Of a stretch of DNA of 64,000 nucleotides, positions 29,501 to 40,152 are shown in pieces. Made by a program: the position numbers and the translations under genes. The stretch is from Planctomycetota bacterium. GTDB taxonomy: Bacteria > Planctomycetota > Planctomycetia > Pirellulales > Pirellulaceae. The notes beneath the pieces are model-generated. The model had not been told where the DNA came from, made no database searches, and worked only from the letters and a program-made list of their open reading frames with translations. Each line of letters starts with the position of its first letter. The stretch's first letter is position 1. The DNA is taken from positions 62,001-126,000 of the forward strand of contig JABAAE010000008.1 in assembly GCA_014238905.1 (NCBI GenBank). Direction: 5' to 3'.

Positions 29501-30252
29501 AGATGCGGTTCTTCAGCGCTGCGGAACGTCGCCGTCTGACCGCCGAGCAGATCGTCGATTCGCTGCACCACGCAACGGGTCGGTCGTTTGATGTCGAGGA
29601 ACTGACTTTTGTGCATGACGGACGGAGGGAACTGCGACAGCGCCAGACGCTGGGAAAACCAACGCGAGCATGGATGTTTGGCGACCTGAAGAACGAACGC
29701 GATCGCCCCAGTTTGTCGCTTCCGAAAGCCCGCGCTGTCGTCGACGTGCTGGAGGCGTTCGGTTGGACCGGAGCCCGGCAGATGCCCATCACTAATCGCG
29801 AAACCGATCCAAACGTCCTGCAATCAGGCGTCCTAGCCAATAGCACGTTGTCCATGTCGCTGACGCGGGCGTCGCATCAAAGTGTTTTGGCGGAACTTGC
29901 GATCGCGGCCGAATCGCCGGAGTCGCTCGTCGATACGTTGTTTCTGCGAACCCTCAGCCGACTCCCAAAACCGGACGAACGAACGGCGTTTGGCAGTGCG
30001 TTGTCCGAGGGGTTTGACGCCCGCCTCGTTTCGGCTGACAAGATCGCTCAAATCAAACAACTTCCGCCGCTGCCGCAGGTCACGTGGTTCAACCATGCGC
30101 GGCCAAAGGCCAATGAAATTCAATTAGAAATCGAACGTCGCGTTCTCGCCGGTCCGCCGCCCGACCCGCGTCTTTCGCCTGCCTGGCGCAGTGCATTGGA
30201 AGACGTATTGTGGAGCCTGATCAATCACCGCGAGTTCGTGTGGATGCCATAA
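26572..30252 (+). CDS. PSD1 family protein with N-terminal LamG-like and PA14-like domains
   Basis: 1226 residues; start ATG preceded by GGGAGG. Signal peptide ([17 protein letters not shown]), then a LamG/concanavalin-like domain (~40-245; [31 protein letters not shown]). Next comes a PA14-like beta domain (~275-450; [20 protein letters not shown]). PSCyt1 is at ~555-640 with C564-F-R-C567-H568. DUF1549 (~655-820) has a second motif at Cys796 (CARCH). DUF1553 (~890-1222) contains [10 protein letters not shown] and [10 protein letters not shown]. The two N-terminal domains bind glycans in other proteins, so this protein is probably docked on a polysaccharide. DUF1549 here lacks the RYAD phrase usual in the other copies. 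It lies in the GC-rich operon, directly upstream of a DUF1501 gene. Confidence 0.92.
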   Translation: MTQLKDAHWIATLCLGVLLHAPAAADNTSLVARWEFGTEKATPLRAKGNVQRDQTGPRPPEFPDMAANNTAVRVDASAYLSVPDTGSHSDFDFTNGDAITIEAWVNPSVLREGQVSYVVGKGRTGSPKFARDNQNWSLRVVGAKNEAKLSFLFATKLTSSEAHWHRWDSKLGFPVGTGWHHIAIAYRFGDPKSIRGWVNGEPTQGNWSYGGETKEPPVVDNDEIRIGNGFAGMLDSIAIHRSVLDDKVVASRFHRVGKPRVVKPQPEVMPELADVPEGRVLVQLSAGLPAHDRWPNEGEKWPSESARWIGDTFVIPRIPLQYDTWGIRSAWNAPVLLRMVGDVQLPAGTHRFMIRGRALGRLWINGKVVARTKAITKRPPDGEERITPVTEPPLPGVRVHGYHQQEVFGDATIEPGFTGKSRVVLELVVGGKEQRTETGEVCVAMLSADGKSYELLAPDSTRLPLTDAAIEPARSLIEESLAQFDDQRRRRAAASQNGFWQGRHDLARAWVKENPVRQPRKGPHPIDAFITSKIERAIAASSAGDAIQAEHFHGKILPILRENCFRCHGEKDKGGLKLDSRAAALKAGASEIPAVVPGDLEASELIGRIRDGDMPPTDDGLPKQQIGLLEQWVKAGAPWPATPLAKSEVAMSPVVGDASFLRRVFLDTVGVPPTADEARAFLADVNSNKRSRLIDGLLHDKRFADGWMSFWLDLLAENPTLLNQSMGSTGPFRWFLYDSLRDNKPLDRMVTELILMRGGAAEGGSAGFAMASENDSPMAAKGHIVASAFLGIELQCARCHDSPYHSTTQKDLYSLAAMLSRKSVTVPKTSRVPAAFFENQKVRKSLIQVTLQANQSVPAQWPFASVTGVTDGENIDRLTQDPTDTRERLAALITSPQNERFSRVVVNRIWNQLIGAGLVEPVDDWESNAASHPELLNWLAQELIANNYDFRHVVRLILTSTAYQRTAVGRNVAASAEMRFFSAAERRRLTAEQIVDSLHHATGRSFDVEELTFVHDGRRELRQRQTLGKPTRAWMFGDLKNERDRPSLSLPKARAVVDVLEAFGWTGARQMPITNRETDPNVLQSGVLANSTLSMSLTRASHQSVLAELAIAAESPESLVDTLFLRTLSRLPKPDERTAFGSALSEGFDARLVSADKIAQIKQLPPLPQVTWFNHARPKANEIQLEIERRVLAGPPPDPRLSPAWRSALEDVLWSLINHREFVWMP

Positions 30253-30266
30253 CGGAGACATCAATT

Positions 30267-31568
30267 GTGAACTTATTATCCTCGTTGAATCGTCGCGAGT
30301 TTTTCGCCGCAGGCGCGGCGACTGGTTGCGGCCTTGCTTCACCACAACTTGCAAACGCTGGCGACACGCTCAACGGAACACTCATCCGGGGCAAGGCCGA
30401 ACATGTGATTTCGATCTGGCTGGGCGGCGGCATGGGGCAGATCGATACGTTCGATCCAAAAGGGAAAGGCGACCCGAGCAAGAAGCTGGCAGGCTCCTAC
30501 TATAACTCCATCGAAACGGCTGTTCCCGACGTCCGAGTGTGCGAGCACCTCCCGAAGCTTGCGCGACTGATGGCCCGCGTCACGGCGGTTCGTAGTGTGC
30601 ATCACGAGGTGATCGACGAACACGCCGCTGCGACCAACCGCATGCACACCGGACGGCCGATCAGCGGAACGATCACATATCCGTCGCTGGGATCGATCAT
30701 CGCGCACGAACGAGGCGCGGCCAGCGACGGCGCTCCGCCTTATGTTCTGATTGGATATCCGAACGTCACTCGCGGCCCGGGATTTCTCGGTACGCGCGAC
30801 AGCTATCTGTATTTAACCGACACAAGCCAGGGACCGGCCGGACTGACTCGCCCCGACGGCATCACCCCGAGGCGTCAATCGCGCCGGGAAAAACTCCTTG
30901 CCGTCTTGAAGCGCAATGCCGACCCAACGACCGATCAGCGATTGCTCGATTACGACGCGGCGATCGAACAAAGCCTGAAACTAAGCGGTCCGGAATTTAT
31001 GCGAGTCTTCGAACTGGACCGCGAACCGGCGAATCTTCGCAATCGATACGGCGGCGAATTTGGCCAGCGATGTCTGCTCAGCCGCCGATTGGTTGAGCGG
31101 GGCGTGCGTTTCATCGAAGTGTCGCACAACCTGAACTTTCTGAATGGCATCGGCTGGGACGTGCACAACGAGGGCATTCTGAATCAGCATAAATTGATTC
31201 AGGAACTGGACACAGCCGTCGCCGCGTTAATTGCGGACCTGGAAGCAAAACGCATGCTCGACAAAACGCTGATCGTCATCACCACCGAATTCGGCCGACC
31301 ACCCGAATTCGACAGCGGTGGCGGACGTGGCCATCAAGGCACGGCCTTCAGCTGTGTCCTCGCCGGCGGCGGCCTGTCGCATTGCGGAGCCTTGGGCGAA
31401 ACTGATGAGATCGCAAAAAAGATCGTTTCGAATCCCGTCAGTGTGCCCGACTTCTTCGCAACGATTTGTGCCGCTGTTGGCATCGACTCCGACAAGAACC
31501 TGTACGACGGCGACCGCCCCGTTCCTATCACAGACATGGGCCAGCCTATCCGGGAGTTATTCGCATGA
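30267..31568 (+). CDS. DUF1501 family Tat-exported protein (island copy)
   Basis: 433 residues from the GTG at 30267, preceded by CGGAGA eight bases away; an upstream in-frame extension would overlap the PSD1 gene and precede the Tat signal. The N-terminus reads [14 protein letters not shown]. Landmarks are [58 protein letters not shown] and GRGHQG. The residues at the expected metal positions differ from the other three DUF1501 copies in the window (WDVHNEG in place of WDHHSN-like, GRGHQG in place of GRDHHP), so this copy is a distinct subgroup. Its stop overlaps the next start as ATGA. Role as for other DUF1501 proteins is unknown. Confidence 0.9.
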   Translation: MNLLSSLNRREFFAAGAATGCGLASPQLANAGDTLNGTLIRGKAEHVISIWLGGGMGQIDTFDPKGKGDPSKKLAGSYYNSIETAVPDVRVCEHLPKLARLMARVTAVRSVHHEVIDEHAAATNRMHTGRPISGTITYPSLGSIIAHERGAASDGAPPYVLIGYPNVTRGPGFLGTRDSYLYLTDTSQGPAGLTRPDGITPRRQSRREKLLAVLKRNADPTTDQRLLDYDAAIEQSLKLSGPEFMRVFELDREPANLRNRYGGEFGQRCLLSRRLVERGVRFIEVSHNLNFLNGIGWDVHNEGILNQHKLIQELDTAVAALIADLEAKRMLDKTLIVITTEFGRPPEFDSGGGRGHQGTAFSCVLAGGGLSHCGALGETDEIAKKIVSNPVSVPDFFATICAAVGIDSDKNLYDGDRPVPITDMGQPIRELFA

Positions 31569-34150
31569 CGAAAACGCCGGCAGCGACCGATCGCCAAATG
31601 CGGGTATTCGTTCGCCCCATCGGGACCGCATGCGCGGTGTGCCTCTTACTCCTTCCCTGCACATCGAGGTCAGCCGGGGCGGAGATTCCTGAACCATTGG
31701 GCAAGTTGATCCGACAGACCTGCCTCGACTGTCACGGCGGTGAATCGGCGGAAGGCGGACTCGATCTTGCTTCGCTGGCTTTCACGCTCGACGACCGGGA
31801 ACTGCGCGATCGCTGGATTTTGATTCATGATCGCATCCATGCCGGTGAGATGCCGCCCGATCCCGAAATGTTGTCCGATCCCGATCGTCAGACGCTGCTC
31901 AAAACACTGAACGACGCTATCGCAAAAGCTGATCGCGCCGACGTCATGGCGAACGGTCGTGGACCGTTGCGGCGACTGACGCGGGAAGAGTACGAACAGA
32001 ACTTGCGAGACGTCCTGCAGTTGCCGCTGCTCGATATTCGCGACATGCTGCCGGAAGATCGCGTTGTCCACCGGTTTAACAAGACCGCCACCGCACTCGA
32101 CATGTCACGAGTACAGTTGGCCGCATATCTCGACGCCGCCGAAGCTGCTCTGCAACAGGCAATGGCCGACGGACCGAAGCCGCCTCAGGTCACAAAGTAT
32201 CGCGCCGTTGGAACACGGTTGTTTTCGGCCACCAGCACCTTCGGCGAACGCGAAGCGATGTTCTTCGCCAAGGACAATAAGGCGGTCGGCGCGAAGGAGC
32301 TGGAAACTCTCAAGGACGACACCATACTTGAACTGGCGTTGTTCCGGTCTGCTCATTGGCCTTACTACGGATATCCCCGCGGATTCGTGGCAAAACTATC
32401 GGGCCAGTATCGAGTCCGCTTTTCCGCGCGGGCGGTCCTGCAAACGGAAGGATATCAACTCCAGCCGGCTACGGAGCCGGTGCCGATGACGTTCCGCGCC
32501 CGCAAGCCGTCCGGCCCGGATGTCTCCGGCGACGTCCGGGCCACCGGTGGAATCATGGACATACAGCCCAACCCCTCCGTTTATGAGACGACCGTTCGCT
32601 TACTCCCGACAGAGACGTTCGAGTACAGCTTGCTTGGTCTTCCGGTGCCGCTGGCTCGCAATGTCAACGGCGGCCCGCCGACGTATCGCTATCCACCATT
32701 TCCTGAAGGCGGCCAGCCGGGCGTTGCCTTTCAGTGGCTGGAAGTCGAAGGCCCTTTACCGCCCGAGTCGTGGCCGCCACCTTCACACCGAGTTTTGTTC
32801 GACGATATCGACTCCGAGGTCACTTCCGAGAATCCGACCGAAGACGTGGGGCGCCTGTTGCGGCGTTTCGTCAACCTCGCCGCACGCGAGCCTGTTCCCA
32901 CGGAAACCCTTGTTCGCTTCGAGCAACTCATTCAGCGACGGCTCAAGCAGGGAATCCCGTTTCCCGAAGCGATGCTTGCCGGCTACAAGGCGTTTCTCTG
33001 TTCCAGCCACTTCCTCTATCTGCGCGAACCGTCTGATCCAGCGACTGGTCATCTCGATCAATACGCCGTTGCCTCGCGGCTGTCGCATTTCCTGACGAAC
33101 ACGCGGCCGGACCCGGCATTGATGGAGCTGGCCGCCGCGGGAAAGATGTGCAATGCCGACACACTTCGCCGTAAGACCGATCGGCTGATCAATAGTTCCG
33201 GCTTCGATCGGTTCGTCGAGAGTTTTACCGACTATTGGCTCGACCTGCGCAACATTCGACGCGACGAACCGGATATTCGTCTGCATCCCGAGTACCGCTT
33301 TGATGATTACCTGATCGAGTCGATGGAGCGCGAAACGCGCACCTTATTCACGGCGATGATTCGCGACAATCTCTCAACGAGTGCGTTAGTCGATGCCGAC
33401 TTTGTTTACGCCAACGATCGTCTCGCCCGGCATTACGGGTTGAAACCGCTCAGCGGTTCCAAAATGCAAAAAGTCGTTTTACCGGATGACAGCCCCTACG
33501 GTGGCCTGCTGGCCCAAGCCGCGATCATGAAAGTGACCGCCAATGGCACTTCGACCTCGCCGGTCATTCGCGGCGCGTGGATCATGGAACGATTGATCGG
33601 GCAACCGCCACCGCCCCCTCCCAAGAGCGTCCCAGCGGTGGAACCGGACATTCGCGGGGCGAAGACGATTCGCGAGCTGTTGGCTCTGCACACCAAATCA
33701 GAATCCTGTGCCGGTTGCCACGCGAGGTTCGACCCTGTCGGCCTGGCCCTAGAGAACTTCGATGTCCTAGGCGGCTGGCGAACACGTTATCGAGGCATTG
33801 AACAGAATCTTGAACAGCGAGAATCGGTCACCGGCATCGACCGTGCCGGCCACGACTTCGCCTACACGCTTGCCGAGCCCGTCGACGCCAGCGGCCAACT
33901 GCTGGACGGTCGCCGCTTCCGAGACATTCACAAACTCAAATCCTTACTGGCGAGCAACCCTCGCCAACTGGCCCGCAATCTTCTGCACCAGTTCACGCTT
34001 TATGCAACCGGAACACCGGTCCGGTTCTCGGATCGTACGGAGATTGAGTCAATACTCGATGCGTGCGAATCGGACGGGTATCGAGTGCGCGATCTCATTC
34101 ACTCACTCGTGCAGAGCCGGATCTTTCTCGGCAAGGATGGTTGCCGATGA
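31565..34150 (+). CDS. DUF1587/DUF1592/DUF1588/DUF1585 haem-motif protein
   Basis: 861 residues from the ATG at 31565 (ATGA overlap with the previous stop). A signal peptide ([18 protein letters not shown]) precedes a PSCyt1-like domain with C53-L-D-C56-H57. DUF1587 (~138-205) contains [16 protein letters not shown]. After a beta-rich middle region, DUF1592 (~475-600) contains [13 protein letters not shown] and [18 protein letters not shown]1588 (~618-745) has [20 protein letters not shown], then a proline run [20 protein letters not shown] and a second haem motif C715-A-G-C718-H719 in [19 protein letters not shown]1585 (~780-857) has [17 protein letters not shown]. This is the well-known architecture that always precedes DUF1552. 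Biochemical role unknown; two haem sites suggest electron transfer. Confidence 0.93.
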   Translation: MTKTPAATDRQMRVFVRPIGTACAVCLLLLPCTSRSAGAEIPEPLGKLIRQTCLDCHGGESAEGGLDLASLAFTLDDRELRDRWILIHDRIHAGEMPPDPEMLSDPDRQTLLKTLNDAIAKADRADVMANGRGPLRRLTREEYEQNLRDVLQLPLLDIRDMLPEDRVVHRFNKTATALDMSRVQLAAYLDAAEAALQQAMADGPKPPQVTKYRAVGTRLFSATSTFGEREAMFFAKDNKAVGAKELETLKDDTILELALFRSAHWPYYGYPRGFVAKLSGQYRVRFSARAVLQTEGYQLQPATEPVPMTFRARKPSGPDVSGDVRATGGIMDIQPNPSVYETTVRLLPTETFEYSLLGLPVPLARNVNGGPPTYRYPPFPEGGQPGVAFQWLEVEGPLPPESWPPPSHRVLFDDIDSEVTSENPTEDVGRLLRRFVNLAAREPVPTETLVRFEQLIQRRLKQGIPFPEAMLAGYKAFLCSSHFLYLREPSDPATGHLDQYAVASRLSHFLTNTRPDPALMELAAAGKMCNADTLRRKTDRLINSSGFDRFVESFTDYWLDLRNIRRDEPDIRLHPEYRFDDYLIESMERETRTLFTAMIRDNLSTSALVDADFVYANDRLARHYGLKPLSGSKMQKVVLPDDSPYGGLLAQAAIMKVTANGTSTSPVIRGAWIMERLIGQPPPPPPKSVPAVEPDIRGAKTIRELLALHTKSESCAGCHARFDPVGLALENFDVLGGWRTRYRGIEQNLEQRESVTGIDRAGHDFAYTLAEPVDASGQLLDGRRFRDIHKLKSLLASNPRQLARNLLHQFTLYATGTPVRFSDRTEIESILDACESDGYRVRDLIHSLVQSRIFLGKDGCR

Positions 34151-35436
34151 CGCCTCGCACACTCACCCGTCGTCGTTTTCTTCGCGGAGCAGGAGTCGCG
34201 TTTGCGTTGCCTTTGCTGGAGAGCGTGCGGCCGGCGCTCGCCAGAGATACCGAGTCGCCCACCCCGCGGCGGATGCTGTTGATCTCGAACAACCTGGGCG
34301 TCCTGCCGAAACAGTTCTTTCCGGAAACACCCGGGCGTGACTACAAACTCTCACCCTACCTGCAGGACCTTGCCGAGTTCCGGAATGATTTCACGGTGAT
34401 CAGCGGCCTCTCGCATCCTGACGTCGACGGCGGGCACAGCACGGAGAACTGTTTTCTTACGGCGGCTCGCGGACCGACCAAGAGCGGCTTTCGCAACACG
34501 ATCTCGCTCGATCAATTCGCCGCCGAACGACTGGGGCCGGTGACGCGGTTTCCTACGCTCAATCTGGGCGTGAACATCGACAAGGCTAACCGTAGTCTCT
34601 CCTGGACTCGCGACGGCGTGCTGCTGCCCGCTGAAGACAGTGCCTCGGCTCTGTTCCGCGAGATGTTTGTTCAGGGCGATCCGTCAGCGGTTAAGCGGCA
34701 GTTGCACAAGCTCGATGAGCGGGCCAGCATCCTTGACACGTTGCTGGATGACACGCGTCAGGTCAGGCGAGCACTCGGTCGCGATGATCAATCGCGTCTC
34801 GACCAGTACCTCACTTCTGTGCGCCAGATCGAGCAGCGACTGGATGTGGCTCGCCAGTGGGAACTGCGTCCGAAGCCGACAACCGATGAACAACCGCTCC
34901 GCGACATTCGCGACCAGAAACAGTTCTTTGAAAAGTTCGACCTGATGTTGTCAATGGCTCGCCTCGCGTTCGAATCCGATTCAACACGCATCATCACGCT
35001 GATGGTCGATGCCTTCGCGACTCCGCCTTTCAAACTGCATCCCGATCAGAACACAACCGATGGATACCACAATCTGAGCCACCACGGTCAATCCGAGTCA
35101 AAAGTGCAACAACTGATAGATGCCGACCATCAGCAGATGACGTTGCTTCACAAACTGTTCTCACAGCTTGCCGAGGTTCGTGAGGGCGACGATCGCCTGC
35201 TGGACCGCACCATGATCCTGTTCGGCAGCAACATGGGGGACGCGAACACCCACGACAACACGAATCTGCCCATTCTAGTGGCCGGCGGCGGCCTCAAGCA
35301 TGGCCATCACCTAGCCTTCCGCCGCGATCACAACCAGCCCCTCTGCAACCTCTATGTGACCATGCTCCAACACCTTCGTGTTGAAACAGAGTCCTTCGGC
35401 AGCAGCACAGGCACATTGAATGAGATTAGCAAATGA
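34147..35436 (+). CDS. DUF1552 family Tat-exported protein
   Basis: 429 residues from the ATG at 34147, overlapping the previous stop as ATGA. The N-terminus [20 protein letters not shown] is an excellent twin-arginine signal. DUF1552 landmarks: [94 protein letters not shown] and the closing [18 protein letters not shown]. Pairing with a DUF1592-type haem protein is the rule in planctomycetes. A stub of a second DUF1552 gene lies at the left edge of this block, so the donor had at least two such genes in a row of operons. Function unknown; the fold resembles DUF1501. Confidence 0.92.
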   Translation: MTPRTLTRRRFLRGAGVAFALPLLESVRPALARDTESPTPRRMLLISNNLGVLPKQFFPETPGRDYKLSPYLQDLAEFRNDFTVISGLSHPDVDGGHSTENCFLTAARGPTKSGFRNTISLDQFAAERLGPVTRFPTLNLGVNIDKANRSLSWTRDGVLLPAEDSASALFREMFVQGDPSAVKRQLHKLDERASILDTLLDDTRQVRRALGRDDQSRLDQYLTSVRQIEQRLDVARQWELRPKPTTDEQPLRDIRDQKQFFEKFDLMLSMARLAFESDSTRIITLMVDAFATPPFKLHPDQNTTDGYHNLSHHGQSESKVQQLIDADHQQMTLLHKLFSQLAEVREGDDRLLDRTMILFGSNMGDANTHDNTNLPILVAGGGLKHGHHLAFRRDHNQPLCNLYVTMLQHLRVETESFGSSTGTLNEISK

Positions 35437-36605
35437 ATCAGATGCGATTCGCCATTAAACAACTAGTGTTACTAGCTGTCACTGCCTGCTGTCTGTCGAC
35501 AGGTGCCAGTGCCGTCTCGGGAGACATTACATGCATCTGGCTCACACATAAGACGAACGATCCGGGCAGGATCGTGGTCAACTGGATGACTGACGAACCG
35601 GGCAATTCGATCGTCCGCTTTGGATTGACAAAGAAATACGAACAGGAGGTCCGAGCCGACGAGAATACGACGCTGCACCACGTAGAGATTCCGCTCAAGC
35701 ATCGAGACGCCGTTTACCACTATTCCGTCCGCACCGGCGACCACCGTTCCGCCGATGCCACATTCAAGACGTACCCAACCGATGCGCTGCGCGTGGCCGT
35801 GGTTGCTGACTGGCAGGGCAAGCCAGATTTGTCCGCCATCGTGAAGGACGACGTGCACCTGCTACTAACCGCCGGCGACAATATCGCCCAGCTTTGGGAC
35901 AAATGTGGTCAGGGCAACAAGGACTGCGTGAAACCGTATTCGGAACTGATCGACGCCTATCCGCAGTTATTTCGGTCGACACCGTTCATGCCTGCGCTGG
36001 GCAATCATGACCGGGAGATTCGGCCTCGGGGAGACAGGCCGCCGGATGATCCAGTGTACGACGTGGAAGCGACGGCATTTCGGCGGTTCTTTGAGCTGCC
36101 GGGCGACCAGTGGAAGTGGCACTTCGAGGTTCCCGAATTCGATGTGCGGTTTGTAGCCCTCGATTTCAACCACATCTCCGACTTCGGCACGACCTGGCAA
36201 ACCTGCCACGCCTTCGATGAGAAGTCTGATCAGTTCAAGTGGTACAAGAAGCTGATGGTCCAGCCGCCCAGCTTCGTGGTCACGCTCTACAACGAGCGGA
36301 ACGCCAGCGTTCGCAATCGGGCTCGAACGCAGTGGCACGACCTGTTCCGCAAGGGGACCTGCTGCATCTCGGGGTTCGGTTATTTTGCCGAGCGAGCCGA
36401 TGTGGACGGTTTTCCCTACTACAACACGGCATTGAGCGGCAAGGGAACCCGGTATCCCGATCCGCACTCCCGGTTCCTCGCGGGTGCAGACAGTTACATC
36501 CTGCTGACGGTGAAACGTGGTGGGCCGATGACTGTCGAAATCAAGAGCCTAAAAGATGCGGTCCTGGACCGGCGGGAATTCGACCGACCCGCGGGACTGA
36601 AGTGA
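35433..36605 (+). CDS. Secreted metallophosphatase-like protein lacking the C-terminal metal histidines
   Basis: 390 residues; start overlaps the previous stop as ATGA. Signal peptide ([17 protein letters not shown]), then a fibronectin III-like domain as in purple acid phosphatases (~30-115), then a calcineurin-like domain. N-terminal metal motifs are intact: Asp126 (VADWQG), Asp149-Asn150 (AGDN) and Asn191-His192-Asp193 (GNHD). The C-terminal motifs are not: the position of the penultimate His reads VVTLYNERN, and the usual SGHxHxYxR is S313-G-F-G-Y-F-A-E-R321, so both histidines are replaced by Phe and Tyr. The protein may bind one metal only, have altered activity, or be a binding protein. 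A conserved Cys pair (CC at 310-311) lies just before this site. Confidence 0.85.
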   Translation: MNQMRFAIKQLVLLAVTACCLSTGASAVSGDITCIWLTHKTNDPGRIVVNWMTDEPGNSIVRFGLTKKYEQEVRADENTTLHHVEIPLKHRDAVYHYSVRTGDHRSADATFKTYPTDALRVAVVADWQGKPDLSAIVKDDVHLLLTAGDNIAQLWDKCGQGNKDCVKPYSELIDAYPQLFRSTPFMPALGNHDREIRPRGDRPPDDPVYDVEATAFRRFFELPGDQWKWHFEVPEFDVRFVALDFNHISDFGTTWQTCHAFDEKSDQFKWYKKLMVQPPSFVVTLYNERNASVRNRARTQWHDLFRKGTCCISGFGYFAERADVDGFPYYNTALSGKGTRYPDPHSRFLAGADSYILLTVKRGGPMTVEIKSLKDAVLDRREFDRPAGLK

Positions 36606-36643
36606 CACTCGGATGACCACCGCGACGAAATCAAAGACACATA

Positions 36644-36667
36644 AGAATCCCAAGCGTTGGGAATTCT
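36644..36667. other. Hairpin downstream of the island metallophosphatase gene
   Basis: AGAATCCCAA pairs with TTGGGAATTCT around a 3-base loop, with a single bulge. It lies 38 bp after the stop at 36605 and could end the island operon's transcript. No U-tract follows. Confidence 0.4.
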
Positions 36668-36729
36668 GGCGAAATCCACTACTCCCATCATTCCTTATTC
36701 ACTCCTTTAGAAAGTGACGCGTTCCCGCT

Positions 36730-37125
36730 ATGAATCGCTTTTTCGTTTTCCTGATCCTGCTGCCACTGGGCAGCCTTCATGCTGACGATCCGATCCTCAT
36801 CGGTCACCGGGTACTGCTCCGGCACGCACCGAAAAACACGCTGCCGGCCTTCGCCAGTTGTCTGGAACTCGGCCTGGGCTTCGAGCTGGATATCCGCACG
36901 ACCAAAAACGGGAAGTTCGTCGTTCTGCACGACGCGACGCTTGAGCGAACCACGGACGGCCCGGGCCGGACTCTGACGGAATTCACTTGGGATCAGTTGC
37001 GAGAATTTGACGCGGGAAGCTGGTTCGATCCGCGTTTTCTCGGACTCATTCACGCCCCGGCGTTTCAAGATCGATATAAAAAAAACCACTCAAAGACCAA
37101 AATAGAGAAGAGTCCCTTTCAATAA
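36730..37125 (+). pseudogene. Truncated glycerophosphodiester phosphodiesterase, N-terminal ~115 residues
   Basis: A signal peptide (RFFVFLILLPLGSLHA) is followed by a GDPD domain start: IGHR (His26), NTLPAF, the metal pair Glu52/Asp54 in FELDI, VVLHD (His67) and LERTTDGPGR, then DAGSWFDPRFLG. Homology stops near residue 113 (about 37070). The remaining frame reads lysine-rich non-homologous sequence to the stop. The family is normally ~250 residues or more and needs a later Glu ligand, so this cannot be active. Two positions already differ from consensus: HRV instead of HRG, and PKNT instead of PENT. It marks the right edge of the GC-rich block. Confidence 0.8.
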
Positions 37126-37177
37126 AACCTCTCTTGGTTTTACAATCGTAATTCAAAAATGTAATGAAACTGAAATA

Positions 37178-40042
37178 ATGCGTGAAAAAACATCCCTTCG
37201 ATCACCAGCCAATAAAATGTTTCCAGCATCGATTAGTAGCACGCTGCTAATGGGCGGCATCACGTTTTTCTTTTCCGCTTTTTCCGTTCTGGAAATACAC
37301 GCTCAGGAAACGACCGATCCCAAGAAGGTCGCTCAAAAAAAGGATGGCAAAAAAATTGATTTTAAGCGCGAAATCGCACCCATCCTGGAAGCACATTGCT
37401 GGGATTGTCATGGTGAAGATCAGCAGGAGTCTGGACTCAGGTTGGACCGAAGAGCCAACATGCTGCGTGGTGGTGATTATGGATTGCGGGCGGTGGTGCC
37501 GGGAATTCCCAACCAAAGCTACCTTCTCGATCTGGTGAACCATCTCGATCCGGACTTGAAGATGCCCCCTGATGAAGACAAGATTCCGGCCAAAGAAATC
37601 GCGGTCTTAACTCGCTGGATCGCTCAAGGAGCCATCTGGCCTGGTCAAATGGATGTCGTCGCCGCGACCAAATCCAGCCACTGGTCATTTCAACCGATTG
37701 TTCGCCCCACCATCCCCGGCGACGCCGTCGCCAATCCCATCGATGCGTTTTTAACTCAGCAACTCTCCGCGAAAGGCCTTGCCTATTCTCGCCCTGCCGA
37801 CGCCAGGAGCCTGATCAGGCGAGTATCGTTTATTCTCACCGGTCTTCCTCCCATGCCAAATCAAATTGCAGAGTTTGAGGTGAGTTATCAACGAAATCCC
37901 GAGACTACCTATTCCGCCCTAGTCGATCGATTACTGGCGTCACCGCATTTCGGTGAACGATGGGCTCAACACTGGCTCGACGTGATACGGTGGGCCGAGA
38001 CCAACGGCTCGGAAAGCAATATGTATCGGAAAAATGCTTGGATTTACCGAGACTACCTCATTCGATCGTTCAACCAGGACAAACCCTATCAACAGTTTTT
38101 GACAGAACAGATCGCCGGCGACACCATGGGGCAAGGCGATGCCATGGGTTTTCTGGTGGCTGGGCCGCACGTTCCGGTGGCCACCGTCGGACAGGAAGCG
38201 TCGGCAAGACGCCAGGCTCGAGCTGATCGCATGGATGAAATCCTGCAAACGGTGGGAACGTCAACACTCGGTGTGACCATTGGATGCGCTCGATGCCACA
38301 ACCACAAATTCGACCCCATTTCGATAACCGATTACTACTCCATGTCCGCGGTCTTTCAGGATATCGAGTTCGGTAGCCGATTTCCCGAATTAGCAGAGGA
38401 CCATGTCCACCAGATCCGCGGAAAAGAGCTCTATCAACAAATCTCCGAATTGCATGGGGCCCTTCAAAAAATGGGACCGTGGGAGGAGAACTGGACCGGT
38501 TACCGTGAACTGCATTTTCCCCCGGTGGAGTCCCGTGCTGTACGAATTACTTTCATGTGGAATTACGCTCGGATTGATGAATTGGAAATATTCGGGCTTG
38601 AGAATCCAAAACAAAACCTGGCGCTGGCTTCCTCTGGAACGACCGCTTTCAGTCCCAAGGAAATATCGGTCGCCCGTAACGAATCCCACAAAATCAATGA
38701 CGGGATGTTTGGTACCGAAGCATGGGCCGGAAAATCTCCACCGGACACCAAGCAAAAGCCCTGGGTGCAACTGACGTTCGCCAAACCACACGTCGTTGAC
38801 CGTCTACGACTAAGCACCAACCGGGGAGATTTCCTGGAAACCGATTACCTATTGGCCATGAATAAATTCAACTTTGGACCCTACAAGGTGGAATGCCAAG
38901 GGGCAGACGGAAAATGGAACGTCGTGGCCAACACCGGTCAGCTCAAAAAGCTGGACGTCAAATACCCGACTCGTCCAAAAATCATACAACAGATCCAACG
39001 CCTGATTATCAACGTGAGCGAAGAGGGGCCAAAATCGAGCTTTGTTGGTCGGTTAATCAACCCTTCCAAGACATTCGTATTGAACCGTGGCAGCCCGGAG
39101 ACCCCCCGCCATGAAGTCTTTGCTGCTGGCCTAATGGAAATCTCTGGTCAACTTGACCTCCCTCCCAATTCGCCCGGTAAACTACGGCGGAAAGCATTTG
39201 CAAAATGGCTCACCGGGCCAAAGCATCCTCTGACCGCCCGTGTCGCCGCCAACCGGTTATGGCACCATGTATTTGGCCGTGGAATCGTCGCCACGCCCAG
39301 CGATTTCGGCGCAGCCGGAGCCCTTCCAAGTCACCCCGAGCTTTTGGACTGGCTAGCGTCGGAATTCAAGGAACCAACCTTGGCTCCAGATAGGAAGCCC
39401 CCTAGCTGGTCAATGAAGCATCTCCTGCGACTAATGGTCCTCTCCAAAGCATTTCAGCAATCCAGCCAGCCTAACGAAAAAGGTCTCATGCTGGACGCGG
39501 GTTCGGCTTTACTTTGGCGATTCCCACCCAAACGAATGGAAGCAGAGGTCATCCGGGATTCGATATTGCTCTCATCAGGTGTCCTTAGCTCAAGAGTTGG
39601 CGGACGCAGCTACCGTATCCACAATGTCAAGAAACGCTATGCCCAGTGGGAAGTCAACGACAATTTTGGGCCGCCTACCTGGAGAAGGATGATCTATCAG
39701 GAAAGAATGCGGCGGGTCGATGATCAGATGTTTACAGCATTTGATTTTCCAGACTGCGGCCAGATTCGTGCCAAACGACCAGTCTCCACAACATCGCTAC
39801 AGGCATTGAATTTGCTAAACAGCCAATTTGTCATCGACCAATCCAAACGTATCGCTGACAGGGCAACCGAGATGGCAAACAATGACGTCGCACAATCAAT
39901 CGATCATTGCTTTCTACTATTATTGGGAAGAACACCTGACAAAATGGAAAGGCAAGCCTCTCGCCGACTGGCTGACAACAGTGATTTATCGATGGTCTGC
40001 CGGGCATTGATCAATTCCAACGAATTCGCATTTCTGCCCTGA
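37178..40042 (+). CDS. PSD1 family protein with discoidin-like insert
   Basis: 954 residues; a second ATG at 37217 is possible. Signal segment (LLMGGITFFFSAFSVLEIHAQ). PSCyt1 has C74-W-D-C77-H78 in APILEAHCWDCHG, followed by LKMPPDED. DUF1549 (~190-400) shows FILTGLPPM, HWLDVIRWAETNG, WIYRDYLIRSFN and a second motif at Cys370 (CARCHNHKFDP). An insert at ~460-590 (YARIDELEIFGLEN, then WVQLTFAKPHVVDRLRLST) has the strand order of an F5/8 type C (discoidin) domain. DUF1553 (~660-950) shows HPLTARVAANRLWHHVFG and SHPELLDWLASEF. It begins just after the imported block with native composition, and is followed by its DUF1501 partner 110 bp later. Function unknown. Confidence 0.92.
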   Translation: MREKTSLRSPANKMFPASISSTLLMGGITFFFSAFSVLEIHAQETTDPKKVAQKKDGKKIDFKREIAPILEAHCWDCHGEDQQESGLRLDRRANMLRGGDYGLRAVVPGIPNQSYLLDLVNHLDPDLKMPPDEDKIPAKEIAVLTRWIAQGAIWPGQMDVVAATKSSHWSFQPIVRPTIPGDAVANPIDAFLTQQLSAKGLAYSRPADARSLIRRVSFILTGLPPMPNQIAEFEVSYQRNPETTYSALVDRLLASPHFGERWAQHWLDVIRWAETNGSESNMYRKNAWIYRDYLIRSFNQDKPYQQFLTEQIAGDTMGQGDAMGFLVAGPHVPVATVGQEASARRQARADRMDEILQTVGTSTLGVTIGCARCHNHKFDPISITDYYSMSAVFQDIEFGSRFPELAEDHVHQIRGKELYQQISELHGALQKMGPWEENWTGYRELHFPPVESRAVRITFMWNYARIDELEIFGLENPKQNLALASSGTTAFSPKEISVARNESHKINDGMFGTEAWAGKSPPDTKQKPWVQLTFAKPHVVDRLRLSTNRGDFLETDYLLAMNKFNFGPYKVECQGADGKWNVVANTGQLKKLDVKYPTRPKIIQQIQRLIINVSEEGPKSSFVGRLINPSKTFVLNRGSPETPRHEVFAAGLMEISGQLDLPPNSPGKLRRKAFAKWLTGPKHPLTARVAANRLWHHVFGRGIVATPSDFGAAGALPSHPELLDWLASEFKEPTLAPDRKPPSWSMKHLLRLMVLSKAFQQSSQPNEKGLMLDAGSALLWRFPPKRMEAEVIRDSILLSSGVLSSRVGGRSYRIHNVKKRYAQWEVNDNFGPPTWRRMIYQERMRRVDDQMFTAFDFPDCGQIRAKRPVSTTSLQALNLLNSQFVIDQSKRIADRATEMANNDVAQSIDHCFLLLLGRTPDKMERQASRRLADNSDLSMVCRALINSNEFAFLP

Positions 40043-40152
40043 CAGGTTGACGTGTGGTCCGAAGCAAAGGACGGGTCCTGAGAAATCTTGATCTTAAATC
40101 CACAAAGTCTAAAATAAGATCTCATTCTGCGTGCTGAAAATCGAGTTGAATC

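Larger units (their letters stand above)
25125..37080. mobile_element. Putatively transferred GC-rich operon fragment, bounded by two truncated genes
   Basis: The block starts inside the tail of a DUF1552 gene and ends inside the head of a GDPD gene. In between are six intact genes on one strand with ATGA overlaps or gaps of at most 17 bp. By eye the block uses many more C/G-ending codons and almost lacks the A-runs that fill the flanks; A-runs return immediately at 37077. There is no integrase, transposase, tRNA or clear target duplication, so the mechanism is unknown; homologous or illegitimate recombination of a linear donor fragment is possible. The edges are good to a few tens of bases. 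Confidence 0.6.

Noticed and set aside
30250-30261. 12-mer TAACGGAGACAT shared with 53020-53031, both between a PSD1 and a DUF1501 gene
   Set aside because: At 30250 it is simply the stop codon plus Shine-Dalgarno; at 53020 it is ~100 bp from the start. Two copies are too few to call a regulatory motif.
31466-31564. In-frame N-terminal extension of the DUF1587/1592 protein
   Set aside because: It overlaps the previous gene and precedes the signal peptide; the ATGA overlap at 31565 gives the real start.
25125-37080. Block as a transposon, integron or prophage
   Set aside because: No transposase, integrase, inverted terminal repeats or tRNA target was found at either edge.
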